In this document: piece after piece, positions 26,350-35,408 of the stretch
Position numbering within the stretch: position 1 is the first letter of the stretch
Layout: each line of letters starts with the position of its first letter
NCBI GenBank assembly: GCA_902788865.1
Contig: CADALZ010000005.1
Span: 29,662-93,661 of the forward strand
Reading direction: 5' to 3'
Source of the DNA: an uncultured Bacteroidales bacterium
GTDB lineage: Bacteria; Bacteroidota; Bacteroidia; Bacteroidales; Bacteroidaceae
Length of the DNA: 64,000 bases
Notes under the pieces: model-generated
The model's input: the letters and a program-made list of their open reading frames with translations, nothing else
Databases searched by the model: none
What the model was told of the DNA's origin: nothing
Translations under genes and position numbers: made by a program

Positions 26350-27726
26350 ATGAAAAAGATTGACGAGTTATTCAAGGAGTGGCAATCTCTTCAGCCACTG
26401 AAAGAAAGTGATCAAAGAAGACTTGATCAAAAGTTTATGTTGGAGTTTAACTATAACTCCAATCACATAGAGGGAAATACTCTCACTTATGGTCAGACAG
26501 AATTTCTTCTGATGTTTGGCAAAGTCGTTGACAATGCGAATATGAAGGATTTGGAAGAAATGAAAGCCTCTAATGTTGGCTTAAAAATGGTGCGATTAGA
26601 AGCCGAAGACAAAGAGAGGCCATTAACAGAATCGTTTATTCGTGAGCTTCATCATACTTTACTTAGAGAAGATTATGAAGAACGACGGGAATATCCAGAT
26701 GGTTCTGTGCGTACTTACACAGTTCATGCAGGTATTTATAAAACACGTCCCAATTCTGTTAAGACTGTAACTGGAGAATTTTTTGAATATGCATCTCCAG
26801 AAGAAACTCCAGCACTTATGACGGATTTGATCCAATGGTATAATGAAGAAGAGCGAAAGGGCCAAATGAGTCCGATAGAACTGGCGACACTGTTTCATTA
26901 CAGATATATTCGTATTCATCCTTTTGAAGATGGAAATGGGCGTGTATCAAGATTAATTGTCAACTACATTTTACATCGTCATGGGTATCCTATGATAGTT
27001 GTTAAGAGTTCAGATAAAACCAATTATCTAATAGCACTTAACCGATGCGACTTAGCTGTTGGTAAGGTCCCCGCAGACGGAGCCCATGCTCCACTCGAAC
27101 GAATCTTGCCATTTGTTGAATACATGTCTAATTGTTTAGAAAGGGCATTAAACATTTCTATAAAAGCCGCAAAGGGTGAGAGCATTGAAGAAGAGGATGA
27201 TTTTGAAAAGCAATTGAGAATCATCGAACGAAATGCCAAAAAAGAAATACCTCAAGATTCTCATATTGTAACTCCTCAAGACAAAATTGATGTGTTTAAT
27301 AAGTTTCATAGGCAGTTGACGGATAGAATAATAAATGCATTAAATCCTGCTATTGCCTTTTATAACACGCTGACCGTCCATTATTTTATGACAAAAGATC
27401 GGGATAAAATTAGTGGTACAGGATTCTTTGAACTTAACAGTAAGGAGGAACTTGGTCCTGATATATCTGAAAGGAATATGAACATATTAAAAGAGGCACA
27501 ATCTATAATGATGCATATAAGATTACAGGGCGTAAAATCCATCTACAAAATGAAAGACACCCCTATTCGTTTAAGTGCAAGCGTATTTTTTGACTTGCAG
27601 CACTATACGTTTAATGGTACTACATATAGATACGGGACTTATCCTACATCAACTCAACTTGATAATTTTATCAAAGATATTAAGGATTATGTATTGAAAA
27701 CAATCCAAAAAGCAACCGAAGCATGA
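26350..27726 (+). CDS. Class II Fic-family protein
   Basis: A 458-residue Fic protein. The core motif HPFEDGNGRVSR near residue 195 matches HxFx(D/E)GNGRxxR, with all catalytic positions kept, so AMPylation-type transfer to hydroxyl groups is expected. The N-terminal NSNHIEGN (near residue 36) matches the inhibitory helix motif of self-inhibited class II Fic proteins, where the Glu blocks ATP. Residues after about 260 are a long C-terminal region of unknown fold. It sits between hsdM and hsdS and overlaps the next small gene by 4 bp, suggesting a regulatory or toxin-like part in the island. The target is unknown. Confidence 0.9.
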   Translation: MKKIDELFKEWQSLQPLKESDQRRLDQKFMLEFNYNSNHIEGNTLTYGQTEFLLMFGKVVDNANMKDLEEMKASNVGLKMVRLEAEDKERPLTESFIRELHHTLLREDYEERREYPDGSVRTYTVHAGIYKTRPNSVKTVTGEFFEYASPEETPALMTDLIQWYNEEERKGQMSPIELATLFHYRYIRIHPFEDGNGRVSRLIVNYILHRHGYPMIVVKSSDKTNYLIALNRCDLAVGKVPADGAHAPLERILPFVEYMSNCLERALNISIKAAKGESIEEEDDFEKQLRIIERNAKKEIPQDSHIVTPQDKIDVFNKFHRQLTDRIINALNPAIAFYNTLTVHYFMTKDRDKISGTGFFELNSKEELGPDISERNMNILKEAQSIMMHIRLQGVKSIYKMKDTPIRLSASVFFDLQHYTFNGTTYRYGTYPTSTQLDNFIKDIKDYVLKTIQKATEA

Positions 27727-27956
27727 TAACAATACAAGATTTATATAATATCGTTGGCAATAAGATTTCCAATGAGATGGGAAAAACCATCATAAGGAAC
27801 AACTTTTCGCCCCATATTGCTGATCAAATGTGTAATGCAATAGATGCACATGAATCAGCAGAGCATTTTCAGCGATTAATGCAAGAATGGATAGAACTTC
27901 AGCAGAGGCAGCAACAAATAGTCCAAACTTTTCTTTCTCAATACTACAATAAATGA
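27723..27956 (+). CDS. Small helical protein between fic and hsdS
   Basis: A 77-residue protein of unknown family, predicted to be mostly helical, with a C-terminal Gln-rich coiled-coil-like stretch (EWIELQQRQQQIVQTFL). It overlaps fic at its start and hsdS at its end, each by 4 bp (ATGA), so it is translated with both. Its size and coupling to Fic fit a possible partner or regulator of Fic, but no antitoxin motif is recognised. That it is a gene rather than a chance ORF is supported by the tight double overlap and reading direction. Confidence 0.7.
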   Translation: MITIQDLYNIVGNKISNEMGKTIIRNNFSPHIADQMCNAIDAHESAEHFQRLMQEWIELQQRQQQIVQTFLSQYYNK

Positions 27957-29215
27957 CAGAGAAAACAAACATACCAAAGGGATATAAAAACTCTCCACTT
28001 GGCATGATTCCTAAGGAATGGGAAGTGAAGAGGCTGGGGGATTGTACACGTCTTCTTACCAATGGTTTCGTAGGAGTTGCAACTCCACATTATACAGAAG
28101 ATCCAGACGGAATAACATATATTCAAGGGTTTAATGTAACAGAAGGAGGATACAATCTCACTGGAATAAAAAAAGTGACGAAAGAATTCCATAAGAAGAA
28201 CTCAAAATCATCATTACAGGATGGTGATTTACTTACGATTCAAACTGGTGACATTGGTCTTACGACAATAGTTCCAAAAGAATTAGAAGGAAGCAATTGC
28301 CATGCTTTAATTATTTCGCGTTTCAAAGAAGAGGTATTGCCTCGCTTTATGCTTTATTACTACAACTCCACTATTGGGCGTCATAGATTCCACATAATAG
28401 AAACAGGGTCAACAATGAAGCATATTAATACTGGTGACCTATTCAAATTCTATGTTCCTGTTCCACCCATTGAAGAACAAAATAAAATAGTTGAGATTGC
28501 AGATTTATGGGACACCGCCATAGAGAAACAATCGGAATTAATTAAAAAACTCAAATTGCGCAAACGTGCATTGATGCAGCAACTCCTTACAGGCAAAAAG
28601 CGCCTGCCAGGATTTAGTGGGAAGTGGAAACATATTAAACTTAATGATATAGCAGAACGAATAACAAGAAAAAATGAGAAAGACAATAAAAATGTAGTGA
28701 CTATTTCTGCACAAAGAGGCTTTGTTGTTCAGACAGACTTTTTTAATAAGAGCGTTGCAAGTGAAACTCTTGACAACTACTTTTTAGTTTATAAAGATGA
28801 ATTCTGCTACAATAAGAGTTATTCTAATGGCTATCCTATGGGAGCCATTAAACGCTTAAAAGCTTTCGATAAGGCTGTTGTGACAACTCTTTACATTTGT
28901 TTCCGTCTGAAAGATAAGATATCTACCAATATTGATTTCTTTGAGCAATATTGTGAATCTGGCATCTTTAACAAAGAACTTGTGAAGGTGGCAAATGAAG
29001 GAGGACGTGCTCATGGTTTACTTAATGTAACTCCTTCTGACTTCTTCAATATGCATATGAGTATCCCTAACATTGATGAACAGAATGCCATAGCATCTGT
29101 ATTAGTTAATGCAGACAAAGAGATAGAACTTGCCAATGAGAAATTAGTAAACCTGCAATTTCAAAAGCGAGGCTTAATGCAGCAATTATTAACTGGTAAA
29201 AAACGGATTAAATAG
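27953..29215 (+). CDS. hsdS: Type I restriction specificity subunit HsdS, two-domain
   Basis: A 420-residue S subunit with two target-recognition domains, each followed by a helical conserved region: the first ends in IEEQNKIVEIADLWDTAIEK and RKRALMQQLLTGKKRLPGF, the second in EQNAIASVLVNADKEIEL and KRGLMQQLLTGKKRIK. The internal repeat MQQLLTGKKR marks the two halves. It determines the bipartite recognition sequence for methylation and restriction. Its start is coupled to the preceding small gene (4-bp overlap). Unlike shuffling loci, no recombinase gene or inverted partner cassette is visible beside it. Confidence 0.93.
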   Translation: MTEKTNIPKGYKNSPLGMIPKEWEVKRLGDCTRLLTNGFVGVATPHYTEDPDGITYIQGFNVTEGGYNLTGIKKVTKEFHKKNSKSSLQDGDLLTIQTGDIGLTTIVPKELEGSNCHALIISRFKEEVLPRFMLYYYNSTIGRHRFHIIETGSTMKHINTGDLFKFYVPVPPIEEQNKIVEIADLWDTAIEKQSELIKKLKLRKRALMQQLLTGKKRLPGFSGKWKHIKLNDIAERITRKNEKDNKNVVTISAQRGFVVQTDFFNKSVASETLDNYFLVYKDEFCYNKSYSNGYPMGAIKRLKAFDKAVVTTLYICFRLKDKISTNIDFFEQYCESGIFNKELVKVANEGGRAHGLLNVTPSDFFNMHMSIPNIDEQNAIASVLVNADKEIELANEKLVNLQFQKRGLMQQLLTGKKRIK

Positions 29216-29219
29216 GAGG
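29214..29219 (+). promoter_or_regulatory. Shine-Dalgarno of the HAD gene
   Basis: AGGAGG, 8 nt upstream of ATG 29228, overlapping the hsdS stop codon. Confidence 0.6.
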
Positions 29220-29227
29220 ATATAAAT

Positions 29228-30082
29228 ATGTCAAAAAAGAAACCCGTAGTAGCTTTGATTTATGATTTTGACGGAACATTGTCACCAGGCAATATGCAAG
29301 AATTTGGCTTTATTCAAGCAATAGGTAAGGATAAGACTGAGTTTTGGACAAAAAACAAAGAATTGTCAGAAAAGAATGACGCAAATGGTATATTGTGTTA
29401 TATGTATCTTATGATACAAGCTGCGAAAACAAATGGAATCTCATTAAAAAGAGATTCCTTCAAGAAATTTGGTGCAGATGTCGAGCTATTTGAAGGAGTG
29501 AAAGACTGGTTTTCGCTAATTAACGAGTATGGAGATTCTATTGGATTAGAAATAAAGCATTACATAAACTCGTCTGGCTTAAAGGAAATGATTGAAGGAA
29601 CTGCCATTTCAAAGGAATTTGAGAATATATACGCGTGCTCCTTTTTATATGATGTTGACGGTATTGCATATTGGCCAGGAGTGGCAGTCGATTATACTAC
29701 AAAAACACAATTTCTATTTAAAATAAACAAAGGGATAAAGGAAGTTAGTGACAATTGTAAAATCAATGAGTATGTGCCAGAAGCGGAACGTCCTATCCCT
29801 TTTGAAAGAATGATTTATTTTGGAGATGGGGAAACTGATATACCATGTATGAAAATGGTTAAGGATCATGGTGGACATTCGATAGCTGTATATGGAGATA
29901 AAAAGAAAAAGCATACGGCATACAAACTCATAAATGAGAATCGAGTCAATTTTGTATGCCAAGCTGATTATAGATGTGGAAAAGAAATACATGGAGTTGT
30001 AAAAAGAATACTTGATAAAATAAAAGCAGATATCGAATTTAAACGATTGTTAGAACTCCATAAAAAGCAAGCAACAAAGTAA
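29228..30082 (+). CDS. HAD-superfamily phosphatase within the restriction island
   Basis: A 284-residue HAD protein with motif I YDFDGTLSPG (nucleophile Asp), motif II INSSG, and motif IV FGDGETDIPCMK. The insert between motifs I and II resembles a C1 helical cap as in phosphoserine phosphatase. It probably hydrolyses a small phosphomonoester; substrate unknown. It starts 12 bp after hsdS behind a good Shine-Dalgarno, in the same transcription unit as the restriction genes, so a link to defence or nucleotide signalling is possible but not shown. Confidence 0.85.
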   Translation: MSKKKPVVALIYDFDGTLSPGNMQEFGFIQAIGKDKTEFWTKNKELSEKNDANGILCYMYLMIQAAKTNGISLKRDSFKKFGADVELFEGVKDWFSLINEYGDSIGLEIKHYINSSGLKEMIEGTAISKEFENIYACSFLYDVDGIAYWPGVAVDYTTKTQFLFKINKGIKEVSDNCKINEYVPEAERPIPFERMIYFGDGETDIPCMKMVKDHGGHSIAVYGDKKKKHTAYKLINENRVNFVCQADYRCGKEIHGVVKRILDKIKADIEFKRLLELHKKQATK

Positions 30083-30113
30083 TAGGTAAAAAACTTAGAA
30101 TCAATAATATTTT

Positions 30114-31556
30114 ATGATATCAAAAGTAGAATTACAGGAATTATTGCATAGTACTGAGACTTATCGGGTGGAGCGTACAATTTCTACAGGAGATATGGAT
30201 AAGTTTCAAGAAGCTATTTGTGCCTTTTCCAATGACTTGCCAAATTCTCGAAAGAATGGATATTTAATTATTGGGGCATACGATAATGGAACACTGTCTG
30301 GACTCAAAGTAGATGATGCTCTAATGAAGAAGATTGCTGCCATTCGTTCTGATGGAAATATCTTACCATTACCGATCATGTCCGTTGAGCGTTTTGAATT
30401 TCCAGATGGTGATTTGCTTGTGGCAGAGGTGTCGCCTTCTTTGCTCCCGCCTGTTCGCTATCGTGGAAGAACTTTTGTGCGCATTGGTCCTCGTCGGGAT
30501 ATTGCTTCAGAAGCGGAGGAGCGGATTCTGTTAGAACGCAGGACTGCATATATGGCGACTTTTGATGCCATGCCTTGTTTGGGGGCAACCATTAATGATA
30601 TTGATATAAACTATATTCAGAAAGAGTATCTTCCACAAGTTATTGATGAGGAAGCGTTAGCCAGTGACAAGCGCGATATTAAGGAACAGCTTGCCTCCAT
30701 TCATTTGTATGACTTGACTCACGATTGTCCAACCAATGCAGCCATCATTCTCTTTGGCAGGAATCCTCGTCATTTCATGCCAGGCTTTTATATTCAATAT
30801 GTTCGCTTTGCAGGGAAAGTCATCGGAGGGCAGGTCCTTAATGAAAAACGATTCCAAGGACCACTCTATCGGCTTTTGCCTGAATTGGAATTGTTTGTAA
30901 GCAATGCCATTATCACTCAACGACCAGTCGCAATAAGCCTGTTCCGTGAAAAAGCAGTCATCAACTATCCCAACAACGCACTTCGCGAATTGCTGATGAA
31001 TGCTTGCATGCACCGTGATTATCAGTCGAATATGCCTATTCGTCTATATCAGTTTGACGATCATATTGAGATTATGAATGCTGGTGGCCTGTATGGTGAG
31101 GCTCGTCCTGAGAATTTCCCTTCTGTGAATGATTATCGGAATCCTATCATAGCAGAGGCCATGAAGGAAATGAAGTACGTTAATATGTTTAATCAGGGTA
31201 TCAGGCGTGTTCAAGAAATGCTTAGAGATAATAACAACAAGGAAGCTGTTTTTGATGTTTCTAAGTTAACGGTTTTTGAAGTGAATGTTTTCTCAACAGT
31301 TGATGATGTCACTCAAGATGTCACTCAAGATGGTACTCATGATGGTACTCAAAGTGGTACTCAAGGTGGTACTCAAGAGAACGATCTTGATATATGGATA
31401 GAAAATCAGATAAAGAATAATCCCAAAGTGACAACTAAGGAATTGTCTATTGCAGCAGGTAAAGGTATCAATACCATTAAACGTCATCTTGCAAAGTTAC
31501 CCCATATCAAATATGTGGGAAGTGGATATAGCGGACACTGGGAAATAGAAAAATAG
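30114..31556 (+). CDS. Schlafen AlbA_2-domain transcriptional regulator-like protein
   Basis: A 480-residue protein with an N-terminal AlbA_2/Schlafen nucleic-acid-binding domain (TYRVERTISTGDMDKFQEAI; NGYLIIGAYDNGTLSGL), a central ATPase-like HATPase_c_4 region (ALRELLMNACMHRDY and IEIMNAGGLYGE), and a C-terminal winged helix (TTKELSIAAGKGINTIKRHL). Between them is a linker of DVTQ/DGTQ repeats encoded by six 12-bp units (31305-31376). Such proteins are common beside restriction loci in Bacteroidales; their role may be regulation or immunity. It is preceded by the HAD gene and followed 7 bp later by hsdR. Confidence 0.85.
   Translation: MISKVELQELLHSTETYRVERTISTGDMDKFQEAICAFSNDLPNSRKNGYLIIGAYDNGTLSGLKVDDALMKKIAAIRSDGNILPLPIMSVERFEFPDGDLLVAEVSPSLLPPVRYRGRTFVRIGPRRDIASEAEERILLERRTAYMATFDAMPCLGATINDIDINYIQKEYLPQVIDEEALASDKRDIKEQLASIHLYDLTHDCPTNAAIILFGRNPRHFMPGFYIQYVRFAGKVIGGQVLNEKRFQGPLYRLLPELELFVSNAIITQRPVAISLFREKAVINYPNNALRELLMNACMHRDYQSNMPIRLYQFDDHIEIMNAGGLYGEARPENFPSVNDYRNPIIAEAMKEMKYVNMFNQGIRRVQEMLRDNNNKEAVFDVSKLTVFEVNVFSTVDDVTQDVTQDGTHDGTQSGTQGGTQENDLDIWIENQIKNNPKVTTKELSIAAGKGINTIKRHLAKLPHIKYVGSGYSGHWEIEK
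31305..31376 (+). repeat. Six 12-bp tandem repeats inside the AlbA_2 gene
   Basis: Units run from GATGTCACTCAA to GGTGGTACTCAA and encode four residues each (DVTQ, DGTH, DGTQ, SGTQ, GGTQ). Because 12 is a multiple of 3, copy-number change keeps the frame and only alters linker length. Confidence 0.9.
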
Positions 31557-31563
31557 GTCAAAT

Positions 31564-34500
31564 ATGGATAGAATATCATTCAAGGAAAACGATATTAGCC
31601 AGAGGCCGGCAATAGAGTTATTACAGAAGTTGGGATATAAGTATATCTCTCCAGATGAGGCTTTGACTATGCGAGGAGGTAAAACTTCCAACGTGCTGTT
31701 GGAGGAGGTGCTGAGACGTCAATTGCGAGAACTGAACTCTATCAGAATCGGTACGCATAAGGAAGCTCGTTTCTCAGAACAGAACATAGAGAATGGTGTG
31801 ATTGCCATGAGAAATGTGCCTATGGAGGGTGGTTATCTCAGTGGTAATGAGGCTGTCTATAATATGCTGACCCTGGGAAAAGCGTTCGAGCAGAGCATTG
31901 ATGGCGACAAGAAGAGCTATACGATGCGGTATGTAGATTGGGAACATCCAGAGAACAATGTCTATCATGTGACAGAGGAATTTGCCGTAACCCGTACAGG
32001 CTCTTCAGATACCTACCGCCCAGATATCGTATTGTTTGTGAATGGCATCCCATTGGTGGTCATTGAATGCAAACGTCCTGACATCAAGGGTGCAGAGGAG
32101 CAGGCGATTTCACAGCATCTGCGCAATCAGAAAGACGATGGCATTAGGGGACTTTACGTTTATAGTTCTCTACTGCTGGCAGTAGGGAATAACTTTGGCA
32201 GTTATGGAACTACAGGTTCTGCTGCTCAGTTCTGGGGGAAATGGCGTGAAATGTTCGTCAATAGAGATGAGGAACTGGCTTATCAGAAGCGGCTTTTGGA
32301 TATTGTGAATAAGGGCAGCACAGAGGTGCGTACCCCAACCCCACAGGATGAATACATTTATAATCTTTGTCGTCCAGAACGGTTGCTGGAATTGATCTAT
32401 CACTTTACGGTATTTGATGCAGGCATCAAGAAACTAGCCCGCTACCAACAGTATTTCACTGTAAAGGAGGTTGTTGAACGAGTGGAGCACATTGAGGCAG
32501 GCAAGCGTAATGGTGGTGTGGTATGGCATACACAGGGAAGTGGTAAGTCACTGACGATGGTCATGCTGGCACAGAAGATTGCTACGGTTGTGCAGAATCC
32601 CCGAATCGTATTGGTGACAGATCGTACAGACTTGGATGCTCAGATTACCAAGACTTTCCGCAAATGTGGTAAGGATGTGGAGAATGCTACAACGGGAAAG
32701 AATCTTGTGGAACTATTGGAAAGTAATACAGACTCTGTGATTACAACCATCATCAACAAGTTTGCCACTGCTATCAAGAAAATCAAACAGCCATTAACAG
32801 ATCCGAACATCTTTGTGTTAATAGATGAGGCACATCGCAGCCAGTATAAGGAAATGGCTATACAGATGAATCGCGTATTGCCTAATGCATGTAAGATTGC
32901 CTTTACAGGTACTCCGTTGATGAAAAAGGATAAGAATACTGCTCTTACTTTTGGTGGTATCATTAAGCCTGTCTATACAGTGAAACAGGCGGTAGAAGAT
33001 CATGCTGTAGTACCCCTTCTTTACGAAGGACGCATCGTTCCTCAATCAGTTTCAGAAGGCCCGATTGATAGTTTCTTTGAACGTGTCTGTGAAGGCTTAA
33101 CAGAAGAAGAGGCTGTTGACCTTAAAAAGAAGTTCTCACGTACTGATGTCCTTAATCAGACAGAGCAACGGATTTATTCTATTGCTATAGATATTTCTGA
33201 ACATTACGCAGACAATTGGAAGGGTACAGGTTTTAAGGCTATGTTGGTAACGCCCAAGAAACGAGTGGCCATTCTTTATAAGAAGTATCTGGATGAAATT
33301 GGCAAGGTCTCATCTGAGGTCTTGATTACAGCCCCTGATGACAGAGAGGGCGAAGAAACTGCATACGGAGATACGCCTGAAGAGGTTAAAGCATTCTGGA
33401 AACAGATGATGGATGAGCATGGTACACCTCATAAATATCAGGAAAATCTGATTTCCAGATTTAAAGGACAAGAAGCTCCAGAAATAATGATTGTGGTGGA
33501 TAAGTTGCTTACAGGATTTGACGAGCCAAAGGTAACTGTCATGTATCTTGATCGTCATCTATGCGGACATACATTGTTGCAGGCTGTTGCCCGTGTAAAC
33601 CGTACTTGCGAAGGTAAGGATTATGGGTACATTATAGACTATTATGGTGTATTGGCAGAACTGGATGACGCTCTCAGTATCTACTCGGAATATGACGAGG
33701 ATGACAGAGACGTATTCCGAGAGACTTTGGCACCTGTTAGTGATAAGATTGCAGAATTGCCTCAGAAGAGTGCTGATTTGTGGGATTTGTTCAAGACGAT
33801 TCCCAACAAACGGGATTTAGAGGCTTATGCACAGTCTTTGCGTATGGAAGATCGCCGTCATGAATTTTATGATCGCTTGACGGCCTTCTCATCTCTCCTT
33901 CAATTGGCTCTTTCTACCAAAGAGTTTTATGAGCAAACTGAGGAGAAAACCATACAACGTTATAAGGAAGACCTGAGGATGTTCTCTAAACTTCGCACTT
34001 CTGTACAATTGCGCTATTCTGATGCTATAGACTATAAAAAGTATGAGGCACGTATAGAGAAACTGATTAATCGCCATGTGGAGAGCGATGAGGTAAAAAT
34101 CATCACAAAGTTGGTTAATATCTTCGATACAGAGAACTTCCAGAAGGAAGTTGACAACATTGTTGGTACTGCGGCTAAGGCTGATACGATAGCATCGCGT
34201 ACTGCCAAGTATATTAAGGAGAATATGGATTCTGATCCCGCTTTTTATAAAAAGTTTTCACAACTGATAAGGGAAGCTATTGAGGCTTACGAGCAGGGAC
34301 GTTTGAGTGACATTGAGTACTTGGAAAAAATGCAACAGTATAAAGAAGATGTGTTGAACCATACAGACAGCGAACTTCCTGCAGAGTTGGAACATAACAA
34401 TGCTGCCAAAGCCTATTATGGTATAGCATTGGAGACCTATAAACGACTGTTCCCAGAACTATCCATCAAAGAAATGGCACTTGCTACTGCAAACGCCTTC

Positions 34501-34710
34501 GACCACATTATTCGTAAGACAGTGATAGTTGATGATGCCATCCTGGTGGATTGGCAGTCAAAGAGTGATACCATTGGTAAAATGAAAATAGAATTGGAAG
34601 ACGAGTTGATAGACAATATCAAGCGAAAGTACGGGCTTGATTTCTCATTTGATGATATGGATTTGATCATTGACGGTTGTGTAGATGTAGCTAAGATATG
34701 GATCAGATAA
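31564..34710 (+). CDS. hsdR: Type I restriction endonuclease HsdR
   Basis: A 1048-residue R subunit. The N-terminal nuclease shows PD-(D/E)xK residues in YRPDIVLFVNGIPLVVIECKRPD. The SF2 translocase shows Walker A TQGSGKS, DEAH as VLIDEAHRS, motif III FTGTPL and motif VI QAVARVNRT. It hydrolyses ATP to translocate DNA and cuts away from the recognition site when the site is unmethylated. The C-terminal helical region (from about residue 750) binds HsdM. It overlaps the metalloprotease gene by 13 bp. All motifs are intact, so restriction is probably active. Confidence 0.95.
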   Translation: MDRISFKENDISQRPAIELLQKLGYKYISPDEALTMRGGKTSNVLLEEVLRRQLRELNSIRIGTHKEARFSEQNIENGVIAMRNVPMEGGYLSGNEAVYNMLTLGKAFEQSIDGDKKSYTMRYVDWEHPENNVYHVTEEFAVTRTGSSDTYRPDIVLFVNGIPLVVIECKRPDIKGAEEQAISQHLRNQKDDGIRGLYVYSSLLLAVGNNFGSYGTTGSAAQFWGKWREMFVNRDEELAYQKRLLDIVNKGSTEVRTPTPQDEYIYNLCRPERLLELIYHFTVFDAGIKKLARYQQYFTVKEVVERVEHIEAGKRNGGVVWHTQGSGKSLTMVMLAQKIATVVQNPRIVLVTDRTDLDAQITKTFRKCGKDVENATTGKNLVELLESNTDSVITTIINKFATAIKKIKQPLTDPNIFVLIDEAHRSQYKEMAIQMNRVLPNACKIAFTGTPLMKKDKNTALTFGGIIKPVYTVKQAVEDHAVVPLLYEGRIVPQSVSEGPIDSFFERVCEGLTEEEAVDLKKKFSRTDVLNQTEQRIYSIAIDISEHYADNWKGTGFKAMLVTPKKRVAILYKKYLDEIGKVSSEVLITAPDDREGEETAYGDTPEEVKAFWKQMMDEHGTPHKYQENLISRFKGQEAPEIMIVVDKLLTGFDEPKVTVMYLDRHLCGHTLLQAVARVNRTCEGKDYGYIIDYYGVLAELDDALSIYSEYDEDDRDVFRETLAPVSDKIAELPQKSADLWDLFKTIPNKRDLEAYAQSLRMEDRRHEFYDRLTAFSSLLQLALSTKEFYEQTEEKTIQRYKEDLRMFSKLRTSVQLRYSDAIDYKKYEARIEKLINRHVESDEVKIITKLVNIFDTENFQKEVDNIVGTAAKADTIASRTAKYIKENMDSDPAFYKKFSQLIREAIEAYEQGRLSDIEYLEKMQQYKEDVLNHTDSELPAELEHNNAAKAYYGIALETYKRLFPELSIKEMALATANAFDHIIRKTVIVDDAILVDWQSKSDTIGKMKIELEDELIDNIKRKYGLDFSFDDMDLIIDGCVDVAKIWIR

Positions 34711-35405
34711 TAAAGGATAGCATACAATTTGGCTCTACAACCATCGACTATGACATTGAATTTGCGCAGAGAAAAACTCTGAGTATCTGTGTGAATCCTG
34801 AAGGTTCTGTCCACCTAAAGGCACCTATTGAGGCCAATTTGGAACAGATTCGAAAGAAGGTCTATAAAAGAGCTAACTGGATACTGAGACAAAAGCGATT
34901 CTTTGAATCCTTTGGAATACCAACAACTAAACGTCAGTTTGTCAGTGGTGAGTCTCATCTGTATTTGGGACGACAGTATATGTTAAGATTGAAGGAAAGT
35001 GATGTGAATGCTGTCCACTATCAAAATAATATTATTGAAATAGAATGCAGGCATAAGAGAGATGCAGGCATCCTATTGCAAACATGGTATCGTCAACGTG
35101 CAAACATCAAATTTCAAGAATATGCAAAACCTATCATAGAAAAATTCTCCGTCTATGGTGTGAAACCTCAAAGTATTTCAATCAAAAAAATGGATAAGCG
35201 TTGGGGGTATTGCACCACTGAAGGAAATATTACTCTAAATCCAAGGCTTATCTGTGCCCCAAGATGCTGCATCGAATATGTGATTACCCATGAGCTATGC
35301 CATCTTATCTATAGGAATCACACTAAGGAGTTTTATGCTCTTCTTTCTAAAGAGATGCCTCATTGGGAGAAATATAAGAACAAATTAGAAAGAATAATGA
35401 TGTAG
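34698..35405 (+). CDS. YgjP/DUF45-type zinc metalloprotease
   Basis: A 235-residue metallopeptidase with the zinc motif THELCHLIYRNHTKEFY (HExxH plus third His) and the family segment KRWGYCTTEGNITLNPRL. The YgjP/SprT-like group is often encoded beside hsdR, as here (13-bp overlap), suggesting turnover of the R subunit or another regulatory job; this role is inference. No signal peptide is present, so it acts in the cytoplasm. It is the last gene of the island; the next gene is convergent 4 bp away and no terminator is evident. Confidence 0.9.
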   Translation: MDQIIKDSIQFGSTTIDYDIEFAQRKTLSICVNPEGSVHLKAPIEANLEQIRKKVYKRANWILRQKRFFESFGIPTTKRQFVSGESHLYLGRQYMLRLKESDVNAVHYQNNIIEIECRHKRDAGILLQTWYRQRANIKFQEYAKPIIEKFSVYGVKPQSISIKKMDKRWGYCTTEGNITLNPRLICAPRCCIEYVITHELCHLIYRNHTKEFYALLSKEMPHWEKYKNKLERIMM

Positions 35406-35408
35406 GTA

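Noticed and set aside
27953-29215. Invertible hsdS shufflon
   Set aside because: No recombinase gene and no inverted partial hsdS cassette is visible; the half-size S gene is on the same strand and differs in sequence.
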